Assembly (NCBI RefSeq): GCF_048820915.1
Contig: NZ_JBMERR010000004.1
Location: 1-64,000, forward strand
Direction: 5' to 3'
Origin: Cribrihabitans_A pelagius
Lineage (GTDB): Bacteria > Pseudomonadota > Alphaproteobacteria > Rhodobacterales > Rhodobacteraceae
Length of the DNA: 64,000 nt
The translations under genes and the position numbers were made by a program. Positions 40,379 through 47,904 of this stretch are shown in pieces. Under the pieces are notes generated by a model that was not told the origin of the DNA, made no database searches, and worked only from the letters and a program-made list of their open reading frames with translations. Position 1 is the stretch's first letter. Each line of letters opens with the position of its first letter.

Positions 40379-41698
40379 ATGATACAGGGAATTACCCGCG
40401 CGTCTGTCAGCATGGTCGAGCGCTACCTGCCGGATGCCTTTGTGCTGGTTCTGATGCTGACACTTGTCGTCTTCGGGTCCGGGATGCTGATCGAAGGCCG
40501 CGGGCCGGTTGCGATGGCGCAGTTCTGGGGCGAAGGGTTCTGGAACCTGCTGAGCTTTTCCATGCAGATGGTGCTGATCCTGGTGACCGGCTTTGTGGTC
40601 GCCAGCACGCCGGTCTTCAAACGGCTGCTGCAGGTGCTGGCCAGGGTCGCCCGCACCCCCCGGCAGGGCATCGTTCTGGTGACCCTCGTGACGCTGGTTG
40701 CAGCCTGGATCAACTGGGGTTTCGGGCTGGTGATCAGCGCGCTGTTTGCCCGCGAACTGGCCCGCTGCCTGCCGCGGCTGGACTACCGTCTGGCCATCGC
40801 CAGCGCTTACAGCGGCTTCATGGTCTGGCACGGCGGGCTGTCCGGCTCGGTGCCGCTGGTGATCGCCACCGACGGACATTTCACCGCCGACAAAATCGGC
40901 GTCGTGCCAACCAGCGAAACCATCTTCTCGCCGATGAACCTGGGCATCCTGCTGGCGCTGTTCATCGTTATCCCACTGGTCAACTGGCTGATCACCCCGC
41001 CGGAAGGCCAGGAAGTGACAATCGATCCGGCCAAGCTTGGCGAGGACAGCGGCGCTGACGGGGCCGGGCCGGACTCTCCCTTTTTCCGGCCGGAAAACAG
41101 CATGGCCCTTTCAATGGCGTCCGGTGTGCTGGGGCTGGTCTATGTCGGCTATTACATCTTCGGCACCGGCAGCGGGCTGAACCTCAACATTGTCAACTTC
41201 ACCCTGCTGTTCCTCGGCATCCTGCTGCACGGCCGCCCGTCGCAGTTCCTGGCCTCGGTCAAGCAGGCGGTGGACGGCGCCAGCGGCATCATCGTGCAGT
41301 TCCCCTTCTATGCCGGGATCATGGGCATGATGGTGGGCTTCGGCCTGGCGGTCACGATGTCGAACTGGTTCGTCTCGGTCTCCACCGCGCAGACGCTGCC
41401 TCTGTTCACCTTCCTGTCGGCGGGCATCGTCAACATGTTCGTGCCCTCCGGCGGCGGTCAGTGGGCGGTGCAGGCTCCGATCATTCTGGAAGCCGGGGCC
41501 GCACTCGGCGTCGAGCCGGCCCGGACCGCAATGGCCGTGGCCTGGGGCGACACCTGGACGAACCTGATCCAGCCGTTCTGGGCGCTGCCGGCCCTGGCCA
41601 TTGCCGGCCTCTCGGCCAAGGACATCATGGGCTATTGCCTGGTGGTGCTGATGGTGACGGGCGTTGTTCTCGCCTGCGGGCTGACCTTTCTGCCTTAG
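40379..41698 (+). CDS. AtoE-type short-chain fatty acid/carboxylate transporter
   Basis: This 439-residue inner-membrane protein has about ten to twelve hydrophobic segments and belongs to the AtoE/TIGR00366 family (MVERYLPDAFVLVLMLTLVV, and the conserved VNMFVPSGGGQWAVQAPIIL loop). A good GGGAGGA lies before the ATG, and it starts 22 nt after the amidase stop. AtoE members take up short-chain acids such as acetoacetate or butyrate. In this operon it probably carries malonate or malonamate in place of the MatC carrier of Rhizobium. That substrate is an inference. The gene is intact. Confidence 0.88.
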   Translation: MIQGITRASVSMVERYLPDAFVLVLMLTLVVFGSGMLIEGRGPVAMAQFWGEGFWNLLSFSMQMVLILVTGFVVASTPVFKRLLQVLARVARTPRQGIVLVTLVTLVAAWINWGFGLVISALFARELARCLPRLDYRLAIASAYSGFMVWHGGLSGSVPLVIATDGHFTADKIGVVPTSETIFSPMNLGILLALFIVIPLVNWLITPPEGQEVTIDPAKLGEDSGADGAGPDSPFFRPENSMALSMASGVLGLVYVGYYIFGTGSGLNLNIVNFTLLFLGILLHGRPSQFLASVKQAVDGASGIIVQFPFYAGIMGMMVGFGLAVTMSNWFVSVSTAQTLPLFTFLSAGIVNMFVPSGGGQWAVQAPIILEAGAALGVEPARTAMAVAWGDTWTNLIQPFWALPALAIAGLSAKDIMGYCLVVLMVTGVVLACGLTFLP

Positions 41699-41948
41699 AA
41701 AATTGGCTCCATTACCATTGCGGGCGGCCACGCCGGCTGCCCGCTACCTGCAGCATTGCAGAAATTGAACTCCCGGCTGAGAATGGCCGCTTTCACAGTT
41801 CGGGGAGGTTGCCATCCCAGATGCGGCGAATTCACACATTCCGTCCTGCCAGTGAAGCGCCGCAGGCAAAGAGCGCAGTTCGCCGCCTTTGAAGCAGCTT
41901 GCAGCGAATTTTCATTTTGTCCCGCTGAGCCCGCATCCGGCTCAGAAG
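41699..41948. other. Anonymous non-coding stretch right of the malonate cluster
   Basis: No credible gene. The plus-strand frame 41756-41992 reads like a relic (LNSRLRMAAFTVRGGCHPRC) without family resemblance. Composition resembles the stretch at 34843-35149 on the other flank of the cluster. Confidence 0.4.
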
Positions 41949-41979
41949 GCTCCCGAAGATTTCTTCGGGAGCTCCTGTT
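41949..41979 (+). terminator. Probable terminator for the malonate operon
   Basis: GCTCCCGAAGA (41949-41959) pairs perfectly with TCTTCGGGAGC around a minimal loop. The following TCCTGTTT is only weakly T-rich. It lies about 250 nt beyond the transporter. Confidence 0.55.
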
Positions 41980-42092
41980 TGACCTGACGTAGCGCCCTCA
42001 AAAAAGCTCGGCCCGCAGATGCACCCCGGAATGCAAAGGGCTGGCCACCGGGCGCGCCTTTTGCGAAAAAAACGCCGGTTCGAGCAGAAGAC

Positions 42093-42578
42093 TCAGAACG
42101 CCTCCGGCCGTGCCTCCCGCGCCATGTGGTCGAGCACGCCGTTCACGAACTTCGGCTCCTTGCCTTCGGGGAAAAAGGCACGGGCAATGTCGACGAACTC
42201 GGTGATCACCACCTTCGGCGGCGTGTCCGACTGCGTCAGCTCGGCCCCCGCGGCGCGGAACAGCGCCCGCAGCGTCGGGTCGATGCGCGCAATCGGCCAT
42301 TTCGCCACCAGCGCCCGGTCGGTCATCTGGTCGATCGAGGCCTGGTAGTTCACCGCTTCGCGCACCAGCTTGCGGAACACGGCGGTGTCGCCCTCGGCCA
42401 TCTCGTCGCCCTCGTAGGTGGCGCCGAAGCGGTGGTCTTCGAACTCGACGATGACCTGATCGAAGGTCTGGCCGCTCTGCTCCATCTGGAACAGCGCCTG
42501 CAGCGCGTAAAGCCGCGCTGCCGATCTCATCTGTTTCTTCTTGCCGCCGCCCTGGGCGCGGCCGTCTGAGGTGCTCAT
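42093..42578 (-). CDS. nusB: Transcription antitermination protein NusB
   Basis: This 161-residue all-helical protein has the NusB pattern RSAARLYALQALFQMEQSGQ at about residues 19-38, and the C-terminal VVITEFVDIARAFFPEGKEP and FVNGVLDHMAREAR. NusB with NusE binds boxA RNA in rRNA antitermination. Its ATG overlaps the ribH stop by 4 nt (ATGA), the usual ribH-nusB coupling. The downstream segment 42000-42092 shows no clear terminator. Confidence 0.95.
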   Translation of the reverse strand: MSTSDGRAQGGGKKKQMRSAARLYALQALFQMEQSGQTFDQVIVEFEDHRFGATYEGDEMAEGDTAVFRKLVREAVNYQASIDQMTDRALVAKWPIARIDPTLRALFRAAGAELTQSDTPPKVVITEFVDIARAFFPEGKEPKFVNGVLDHMAREARPEAF

Positions 42579-43126
42579 GCTTTGGTGGATCCGTTGTCTG
42601 TGCCGGCCAGCTGGATCGCCTCGGATGGCGCCTTGAAGCCGATGCCCTTGGTCTGGGCGCCCCACTTACGCGTGAGCGCGATCAGATGCAAGGCCGCAGC
42701 GGCCGCGCCGCCGCCCTTGTTCTGATCGGCGGTATCGGCCCGCACCTCGGCCTGCCTGCGGTTCTCCACGGTCAGGATGCCGTTGCCGATGCACAGCCCC
42801 TGCAGGCCCATCAGCTGGATTGCGCGGCTGCTGTCATTGCAAACGGTATCATAGTGCGTGGTCTCGCCCCGGATCACACAGCCAAGCGCCACGTAACCGT
42901 CAAAGTTGGACGCGCGGTCGGCGATGGCGATGGCGGTGGGCACTTCCAGCGCGCCAGGCACCTCGACAACCTCGAACGTGCCGCCCGCGGCCTCGATCTC
43001 GGCCGCCGCACCGGCAACCAGGTTGTCGGCGATATCCTTGTAGTAGGGTGCGACCACGATCAGCAGCTTCACCGGCTTGTCGAATTCAGCACGCGGCAGG
43101 GTGTAGTGGGTTTCATGTCCGGCCAT
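42575..43126 (-). CDS. ribH: 6,7-dimethyl-8-ribityllumazine synthase
   Basis: This 183-residue enzyme condenses the dihydroxybutanone phosphate and ribitylaminouracil branches. Family marks are VVAPYYKDIADNLVAGAAAE near the start, VPGALEVPTAI, GYVALGCVIRGETTHYD and IGNGILTVENRRQAEVRAD. The stop overlaps nusB by 4 nt. It starts one base after the RibBX-type gene's stop, so the three form an operon. The C-terminal extension (TKAS-type tail) is longer than in E. coli. Confidence 0.95.
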   Translation of the reverse strand: MAGHETHYTLPRAEFDKPVKLLIVVAPYYKDIADNLVAGAAAEIEAAGGTFEVVEVPGALEVPTAIAIADRASNFDGYVALGCVIRGETTHYDTVCNDSSRAIQLMGLQGLCIGNGILTVENRRQAEVRADTADQNKGGGAAAAALHLIALTRKWGAQTKGIGFKAPSEAIQLAGTDNGSTKA

Positions 43127-43127
43127 A

Positions 43128-44255
43128 TCAGGCGTCCTTCAGAATGGGGCGGCTGCCGGTGATCGACAGCCCATAGGCATCCAGCCCGACATATTTGGTC
43201 GAGGGCGAGTCGGTCAGCAGCACCAGCTTGTGCAGGCCCAGGCTCGACAGGATCTGAGCGCCGATGCCGGTCTGCTTGATGGTCACCGTGCGCGGGCCTT
43301 CGTCCTCGTTGGCGTACAAAGCGTTGCGCGGCTGGCGGAACAGGGTCACGACGCCGCGGCCTTCCTCGGCGATGATCTCCATCGCGCGGGGCAGCTGGCG
43401 GGCGGACTTGGGACCGAGGCCCAGAATATCGGTCGCCTCATGCAGCGCATGGGTGCGCACCAGCACCGGCTCCGGCGTGGAAATGTCGCCCTTGATCATC
43501 ACCACATGCTCGATCCCGTGGGTCTGGTCGGTGAACAGCCGCATTTCCCACGCGCCGCCGAATTCGGAGGTGACGGTCTGGCGCGATGTCTCCACCACCA
43601 GGTTGTCGTTGCGGGCGCGGTAGGTGATCAGGTCGGAAATGGTGCCGATCTTCAGCCCGTGCGTCTTGGCGTAATCCACCAGATCGGGCAGACGCGCCAT
43701 GCTGCCGTCCTCCTTCATGATCTCGCAGATCACCGAGGCCGGGTAATGGCCCGCGAGCCGGGCGACATCGCAGCCCGCCTCTGTGTGGCCCGCCCGCACC
43801 AAGACCCCGCCCCGGCGCGCGCGCAGGGGGAAGACATGGCCCGGCGTCGCGATGTCGGCGGCGGTTTTCTCCGGGTCGATGGCCGTGGCCACCGTGAGCG
43901 CCCGGTCGGCGGCGGAAATGCCGGTGGAGACTCCCTCGCGCGCTTCGATCGACACGGTGAAGGCGGTCTCGTGGCGCGAGGAGTTGTGCAGCGCCATCAT
44001 CGGCAGCCCCAGCTCCTCGATCCGCTCGGCCGGCAGGGTGAGGCAGATCAGCCCGCGGCCATGGGTGGCCATGAAGTTGATCGCCGCCGCATCGGCATGT
44101 TGCGCCGGGATCACCAGATCGCCTTCGTTCTCGCGGTCCTCGTGGTCGACCAGAATGAACATCCGGCCCTGGCGGGCCTCTTCGATGATCTCCTCGATCG
44201 GGCTGATCGCGCCCTTGAGACGCGCCTCAACCGGCCCCGGTGTTTCAAAGCTCAT
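43128..44255 (-). CDS. ribB: 3,4-dihydroxy-2-butanone-4-phosphate synthase with degenerate GTP cyclohydrolase II domain (RibBX type)
   Basis: This 375-residue protein has a complete RibB domain at about residues 1-212 (FILVDHEDRENEGDLVIPAQ, then ISAADRALT, RARRGGVLVRAGHTEAGCD). The second domain has the RibA fold, but the zinc site is gone. Where active enzymes have CxxGxxxxxxxCDC this one reads RTHALHEATDILGLGPKSAR, and the region has no cysteine. It is therefore a RibBX-type fusion with DHBP synthase activity only. GTP cyclohydrolase II must come from another gene, not seen in this window. It starts 365 nt downstream of ribE, in a gap full of repeats. Confidence 0.88.
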   Translation of the reverse strand: MSFETPGPVEARLKGAISPIEEIIEEARQGRMFILVDHEDRENEGDLVIPAQHADAAAINFMATHGRGLICLTLPAERIEELGLPMMALHNSSRHETAFTVSIEAREGVSTGISAADRALTVATAIDPEKTAADIATPGHVFPLRARRGGVLVRAGHTEAGCDVARLAGHYPASVICEIMKEDGSMARLPDLVDYAKTHGLKIGTISDLITYRARNDNLVVETSRQTVTSEFGGAWEMRLFTDQTHGIEHVVMIKGDISTPEPVLVRTHALHEATDILGLGPKSARQLPRAMEIIAEEGRGVVTLFRQPRNALYANEDEGPRTVTIKQTGIGAQILSSLGLHKLVLLTDSPSTKYVGLDAYGLSITGSRPILKDA

Positions 44256-44397
44256 GTGCCAGCCTTTCGATGCGCACGGGCAGCGCCCCGGGCGCCGCAG
44301 GTTCCTTGCATGCGAAATACCCCAGCGAGGCGGTAAATGCCAGACCCGCAAACGGCAGCTGGGCGCGCAGAGACGTCCTGTGCGCCTCTGCACAAAG

Positions 44398-44520
44398 CGG
44401 GACGGTGGCCTCAGGCGGCCCGCGCCGCGCCAGCGGCGCGCCCGGCCCAACGCCTGGCGCGGCATCTTTGATGGCGCGGCCAGGGGGCGGGAGCCGCACC
44501 CCGCCGGCAGCCAGCGTGGC
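44398..44520 (+). repeat. GC-rich hairpin-type intergenic repeat, copy 2
   Basis: GCGCCGCGCCAGCGGCGCGC followed by CCGGCCCAA, then GGGGGCGGGAGC before CCCCGCC, repeats the architecture of 33300-33430. It lies between ribBX and ribE. Confidence 0.5.
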
Positions 44521-44540
44521 ATGTGGACCGCGTTGCAATA

Positions 44541-44600
44541 GGGGCGCTGCCCCTCGGCCTTGCGGCCTCACCCCGGGGTATTTCTGGTCAGAAAGTGGCC
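44541..44600 (+). repeat. 59-bp rhodobacterial intergenic repeat, copy 1
   Basis: The 59-nt stretch starting GGGGCGCTGCCCCTCGGCCT and ending GTCAGAAAGTGGC matches the reverse complement of 50018-50076 at 54 of 59 positions. CCTTGCGG and TACCCCGG-type sub-motifs give it small hairpins. Confidence 0.8.
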
Positions 44601-44619
44601 AGGGCGCCGCGGGAACGCT

Positions 44620-45207
44620 TCAGCCCGCTTCATTCAACCGCGCGACATAGCGGGCCAGAGTGTCGATCTCCAGGTTCACCAGGTCGCCCTGTTTCACCTC
44701 GCCCCAAGTGGTCACTTCCTGGGTGTGGGGGATCACGTTGATGCCGAAGTTCCGGCCGTCCACGTCATTCACTGTCAGCGAGGTGCCGTTCAGCGCCACC
44801 GAGCCCTTGGGCGCAATGAAGCGGGCCAGCGCCTCGGGCGCGCGCAGGGAGTAGCGGGTGCTGCCGCCCTCTTCGGTCACGGCGGTCACCTCGGCCGTGC
44901 CGTCGATGTGGCCCGAGACAATATGGCCGCCCAGCTCGTCGCCCACCTTCAGCGCGCGCTCCAGGTTCACCCGCTTGCCCGGCTGCCAGGCCGCGAGATT
45001 GGTCCTGGAGACGGTTTCGGCCGAGATCTGCACATCGTACCAGTCGTCGCCCAGCGCGATCACCGTGAGGCACACCCCGTCGGAGGCGATCGAGGCGCCG
45101 ATGTCGATGGTCGCGGTGTCATAGGCGGTTGTGATGCGGGCGCGCAGGTCGCCCTGCTGCTCCAGCTCGGCAATGGTGCCGATATCGGTGATGATGCCGG
45201 TGAACAT
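44620..45207 (-). CDS. ribE: Riboflavin synthase, alpha subunit
   Basis: This 195-residue enzyme dismutates 6,7-dimethyl-8-ribityllumazine. It starts MFTGIITDIGTI, and two lumazine-binding barrels are visible (residues about 1-90 and 98-190) with DGVCLTV and LNGTSLTVND-type repeats plus HIVSGHIDGTAEV. It lies between repeat copies on its downstream side and the divergent capsule cassette upstream. In related genomes ribD normally precedes it; here 5 kb of capsule genes lie between. No FMN riboswitch is seen upstream. Confidence 0.95.
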   Translation of the reverse strand: MFTGIITDIGTIAELEQQGDLRARITTAYDTATIDIGASIASDGVCLTVIALGDDWYDVQISAETVSRTNLAAWQPGKRVNLERALKVGDELGGHIVSGHIDGTAEVTAVTEEGGSTRYSLRAPEALARFIAPKGSVALNGTSLTVNDVDGRNFGINVIPHTQEVTTWGEVKQGDLVNLEIDTLARYVARLNEAG

Positions 45208-45389
45208 GAAAGGGACCTCCTTGCGGGCACGGATCGTTCTGGGGCAAACAGGTAGCGGCGCAGGACCCGCGCCACAAGCCCCGGCTTGCCCCTGCCCTCC
45301 CCCGTGCCCGCCGCGGCCTTAGTTTTGCCGCCTTGCGCGGGCAGGCTGAGCCGCAGCATTTCCGCAACTCCGGCCCCCTGGATGCCCCG

Positions 45390-46670
45390 ATGACCGAAAG
45401 CCGCAGCTTCCTGTTCCTGCAAGGCCCGCACGGGCCCTTCTTTGCGGGCCTCGGCGCCATGCTGCAGGCGGCAGGCGCCCGGGTGCTGCGGGCGGGGTTC
45501 AACGCGGGCGATGCGGCCTTCTGGCGCGACCGCGGCACGTACCACGCCTATGAGGGCCGCCCCGAGGACTGGCCGCAGGCGCTGGAGGTGCTGCTCGAGG
45601 CGCATACAGTCACCGACATCGTGCTTTACGGCGACACCAGGCCCGTCCATGCCGCCGCGGTGCGCGCCGCCCGGGAGCGCGGGCTCACCGTGCATGTCTT
45701 TGAGGAAGGCTACCTGCGCCCCTATTGGGTCACCTACGAGCGCGGCGGCGCCAATGGCCACTCGCGGCTGATGCAGATGCCGGTCAGCGAGATGCAGGCC
45801 GCACTCGCACGCTCCGACATGGAGACGCCGCTGCCGCCGGCGCATTGGGGCGACATGCGCCAGCATGTGTTTTATGGCGCGCTCTACCACTGGTTCGTGA
45901 TGTTCCGGAACCGGCGCTACCGCAACTTCCGCCCGCACCGGGCGCTGCCGGTCACCAGCGAATTCCAGCTCTACCTGCGCCGCCTGCTCTTGATGCCCGC
46001 CCAGGCGCTGGAGCGGCGGCTGGCCGAGCGGCGCATCCGCAACGGCGGTTTTCCCTATCACCTGGCGCTGTTGCAGCTGGAGCATGACAGCTCGTTCCAG
46101 GCGCATTCGCCTTTTGCCTCGATGCGGGAGTTCCTTGACGAGGTGATCACCGGCTTTGCCGAGGGCGCGCCACGCCACCACCACCTGGTGATCAAGGCGC
46201 ATCCGCTGGAGGATGGCCGCGTGCCGCTGCGCCGCACCTTGCGTGCACTGGCCCGCCAGCATGGCATCGAAGGCCGGGTGCATTACGTGCGCGGCGGCAA
46301 ACTCGCGCAGCTCCTGAACGAGGCGCGCGGCGCCGTCACCGTCAATTCCACCGCCGGCCAGCAGGTGCTGTGGCGCGGCATCCCGCTCAAGATCTTCGGC
46401 GCTGCGGTCTATGGCAAGCCGGAGTTCGTCTCGCCCCAGCCCACCCGCGACTTCTTCGCCGCCCCCCGCCGCCCGGACGCCCGTGCCTACCGCGATTACC
46501 GCCGGTTCCTGCTGGAGACCTCGCAGCTCGCGGGCGGATACTACTCCCGCCGCGGCCGCCGCCAGCTCCTGCGGCAAGTGGCCGACATGATGCTCGCTGC
46601 TGACGATCCCTATGACGCGCTCAGCCGCGGCACAGCGGCGCCCCGGCAACAGTTGCGCGCGGTGACCTGA
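45390..46670 (+). CDS. kpsS: Capsule polysaccharide modification protein KpsS-like (beta-Kdo transferase)
   Basis: This 426-residue protein matches the KpsS/capsule polysaccharide synthase family: FLFLQGPHGPFFAGLGAML at the start, VHVFEEGYLRPYWVT, HLVIKAHPLEDG and TVNSTAGQQVLWRGIPLKI. KpsS and KpsC add the beta-linked Kdo primer to the lipid anchor of group 2 capsules. The start at 45390 follows a weak ribosome site. It is cytosolic at the membrane face. The adjacent kpsD- and kpsC-like genes follow on the same strand. Confidence 0.88.
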   Translation: MTESRSFLFLQGPHGPFFAGLGAMLQAAGARVLRAGFNAGDAAFWRDRGTYHAYEGRPEDWPQALEVLLEAHTVTDIVLYGDTRPVHAAAVRAARERGLTVHVFEEGYLRPYWVTYERGGANGHSRLMQMPVSEMQAALARSDMETPLPPAHWGDMRQHVFYGALYHWFVMFRNRRYRNFRPHRALPVTSEFQLYLRRLLLMPAQALERRLAERRIRNGGFPYHLALLQLEHDSSFQAHSPFASMREFLDEVITGFAEGAPRHHHLVIKAHPLEDGRVPLRRTLRALARQHGIEGRVHYVRGGKLAQLLNEARGAVTVNSTAGQQVLWRGIPLKIFGAAVYGKPEFVSPQPTRDFFAAPRRPDARAYRDYRRFLLETSQLAGGYYSRRGRRQLLRQVADMMLAADDPYDALSRGTAAPRQQLRAVT

Positions 46671-46765
46671 CCGCGCTGCCCGGCGGGACTGGATTTTTGC
46701 CTTCTGCCCGGTTACCTTGGCCGTAAAAACTGAGGCAAAACAATAACAGGTCAGGAGACCGAGCA

Positions 46766-47899
46766 GTGATATCCGTTTCCCTTCGCTGGGCGCGCCCCGC
46801 CGCCTTGCTGGCCGCAGTGGCCCTGGCGGCGTCTTGCGGGCTGCCCAAGGTGGGCCCGAGCAAGCGCCAGATCTTCGCAGGCTCGGTGCAGCGCGAGGGC
46901 GACGCCTTCATCGTCTCGGTCAACGACCGCGTCGCCCGCGCCACTGCGGTGGTGCCGGCGCTTGGCTTTGCCCCCGGGTTCACTTCCGCCGGGGTGCTGA
47001 CCTCCGACGTGATCCGCCCCGGCGATGTCCTCGGCCTCACGGTTTGGGAAAACGTCGACGACGGGCTCCTGGCGGGCGAGGCCAGCAACTCCACCGTGCT
47101 GGAGGAGGTGCAGGTCGACAGCGCGGGCTTCATCTTCGTGCCTTACGCCGGCCGGTTGCGCGCCTCGGGCAACACGCCGGAGCAGCTGCGCCAGGCGATC
47201 ACCCGCAAGCTCGAAGACCAGACCCCGGACCCGCAGGTGCAGGTGCGCCGCCTGGCCGGCGACGGCGCCACCGTCAGCCTCACGGGCGCCATCGGCGCCC
47301 AGGGCGTCTACCCGATCGAACGCCCCACCCGCACGCTCTCCACCATGCTGGCCCAGGCCGGCGGAGTCACCATCCAGCCCGAGATTGCCCAGGTCACCAT
47401 CCTGCGCGGCAATCACAAGGGCAGGATCTGGTTCCAGGATCTCTACGACAACCCCGAACTGGACGTGGCCCTGCGCGGCGGCGACCGTATCCTGGTCGAA
47501 GAGGACACCCGCTCCTTCACCGCCCTTGGCGCCACCACCGCCCAGGCCCGGGTGCCGTTCGAAAGCCAGGATCTCTCGGCACTGGAAGCCATCGCCCAGG
47601 TCGGCGGCCTGATCTCGACCGCTTCCGACCCGACCGGCGTCTTCGTGCTCCGGAATGAGCCCGCCGAGATCGCCAACCAGGTGCTGGGCCGCGACGACCT
47701 GATCGGCGCGCAGCGCATGGTCTACGTGCTGAACCTCACCCAGCCGAACGGGCTGTTCATCGCCCGCGACTTCGTGATCCGCGACGACGACACGCTCTAC
47801 GTCACCGAAGCGCCCTACACCCAGTGGACCAAGACCATCTCGCTGCTGCTGAGCCCGGTCGGCTCCCTGTCGAGTGTCTCCACCGCCTTCGAAGGCTGA
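46766..47899 (+). CDS. kpsD: Outer-membrane polysaccharide export lipoprotein (Wza/KpsD type)
   Basis: This 377-residue protein starts with GTG 46766 after a TCAGGAGA site. A lipoprotein signal ends in LAASCG, so it is lipidated at about residue 23. The Poly_export domain follows (RPGDVLGLTVWENVDDGLLA, then FIFVPYAGRLRASGNTPEQL), with SLBB domains afterwards (VSLTGAIGAQGVYPIERPTR, LAQAGGV). Such proteins form the outer-membrane channel for capsule or exopolysaccharide. KpsM/T/E transport genes are not in the window. Confidence 0.87.
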   Translation: MISVSLRWARPAALLAAVALAASCGLPKVGPSKRQIFAGSVQREGDAFIVSVNDRVARATAVVPALGFAPGFTSAGVLTSDVIRPGDVLGLTVWENVDDGLLAGEASNSTVLEEVQVDSAGFIFVPYAGRLRASGNTPEQLRQAITRKLEDQTPDPQVQVRRLAGDGATVSLTGAIGAQGVYPIERPTRTLSTMLAQAGGVTIQPEIAQVTILRGNHKGRIWFQDLYDNPELDVALRGGDRILVEEDTRSFTALGATTAQARVPFESQDLSALEAIAQVGGLISTASDPTGVFVLRNEPAEIANQVLGRDDLIGAQRMVYVLNLTQPNGLFIARDFVIRDDDTLYVTEAPYTQWTKTISLLLSPVGSLSSVSTAFEG

Positions 47900-47904
47900 G
47901 GGCG

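Noticed and set aside
39062..40879. 605-residue minus-strand open frame over the amidase and transporter genes
   Set aside because: The plus strand encodes recognisable amidase and transporter, and the antisense frame is low-complexity.
42000..42092. Terminator after nusB
   Set aside because: T-rich and GC-rich stretches are there, but no convincing stem precedes a T run on the minus strand.
44256..45389. FMN riboswitch upstream of rib genes
   Set aside because: None of the conserved RFN-element segments are present in the gaps.
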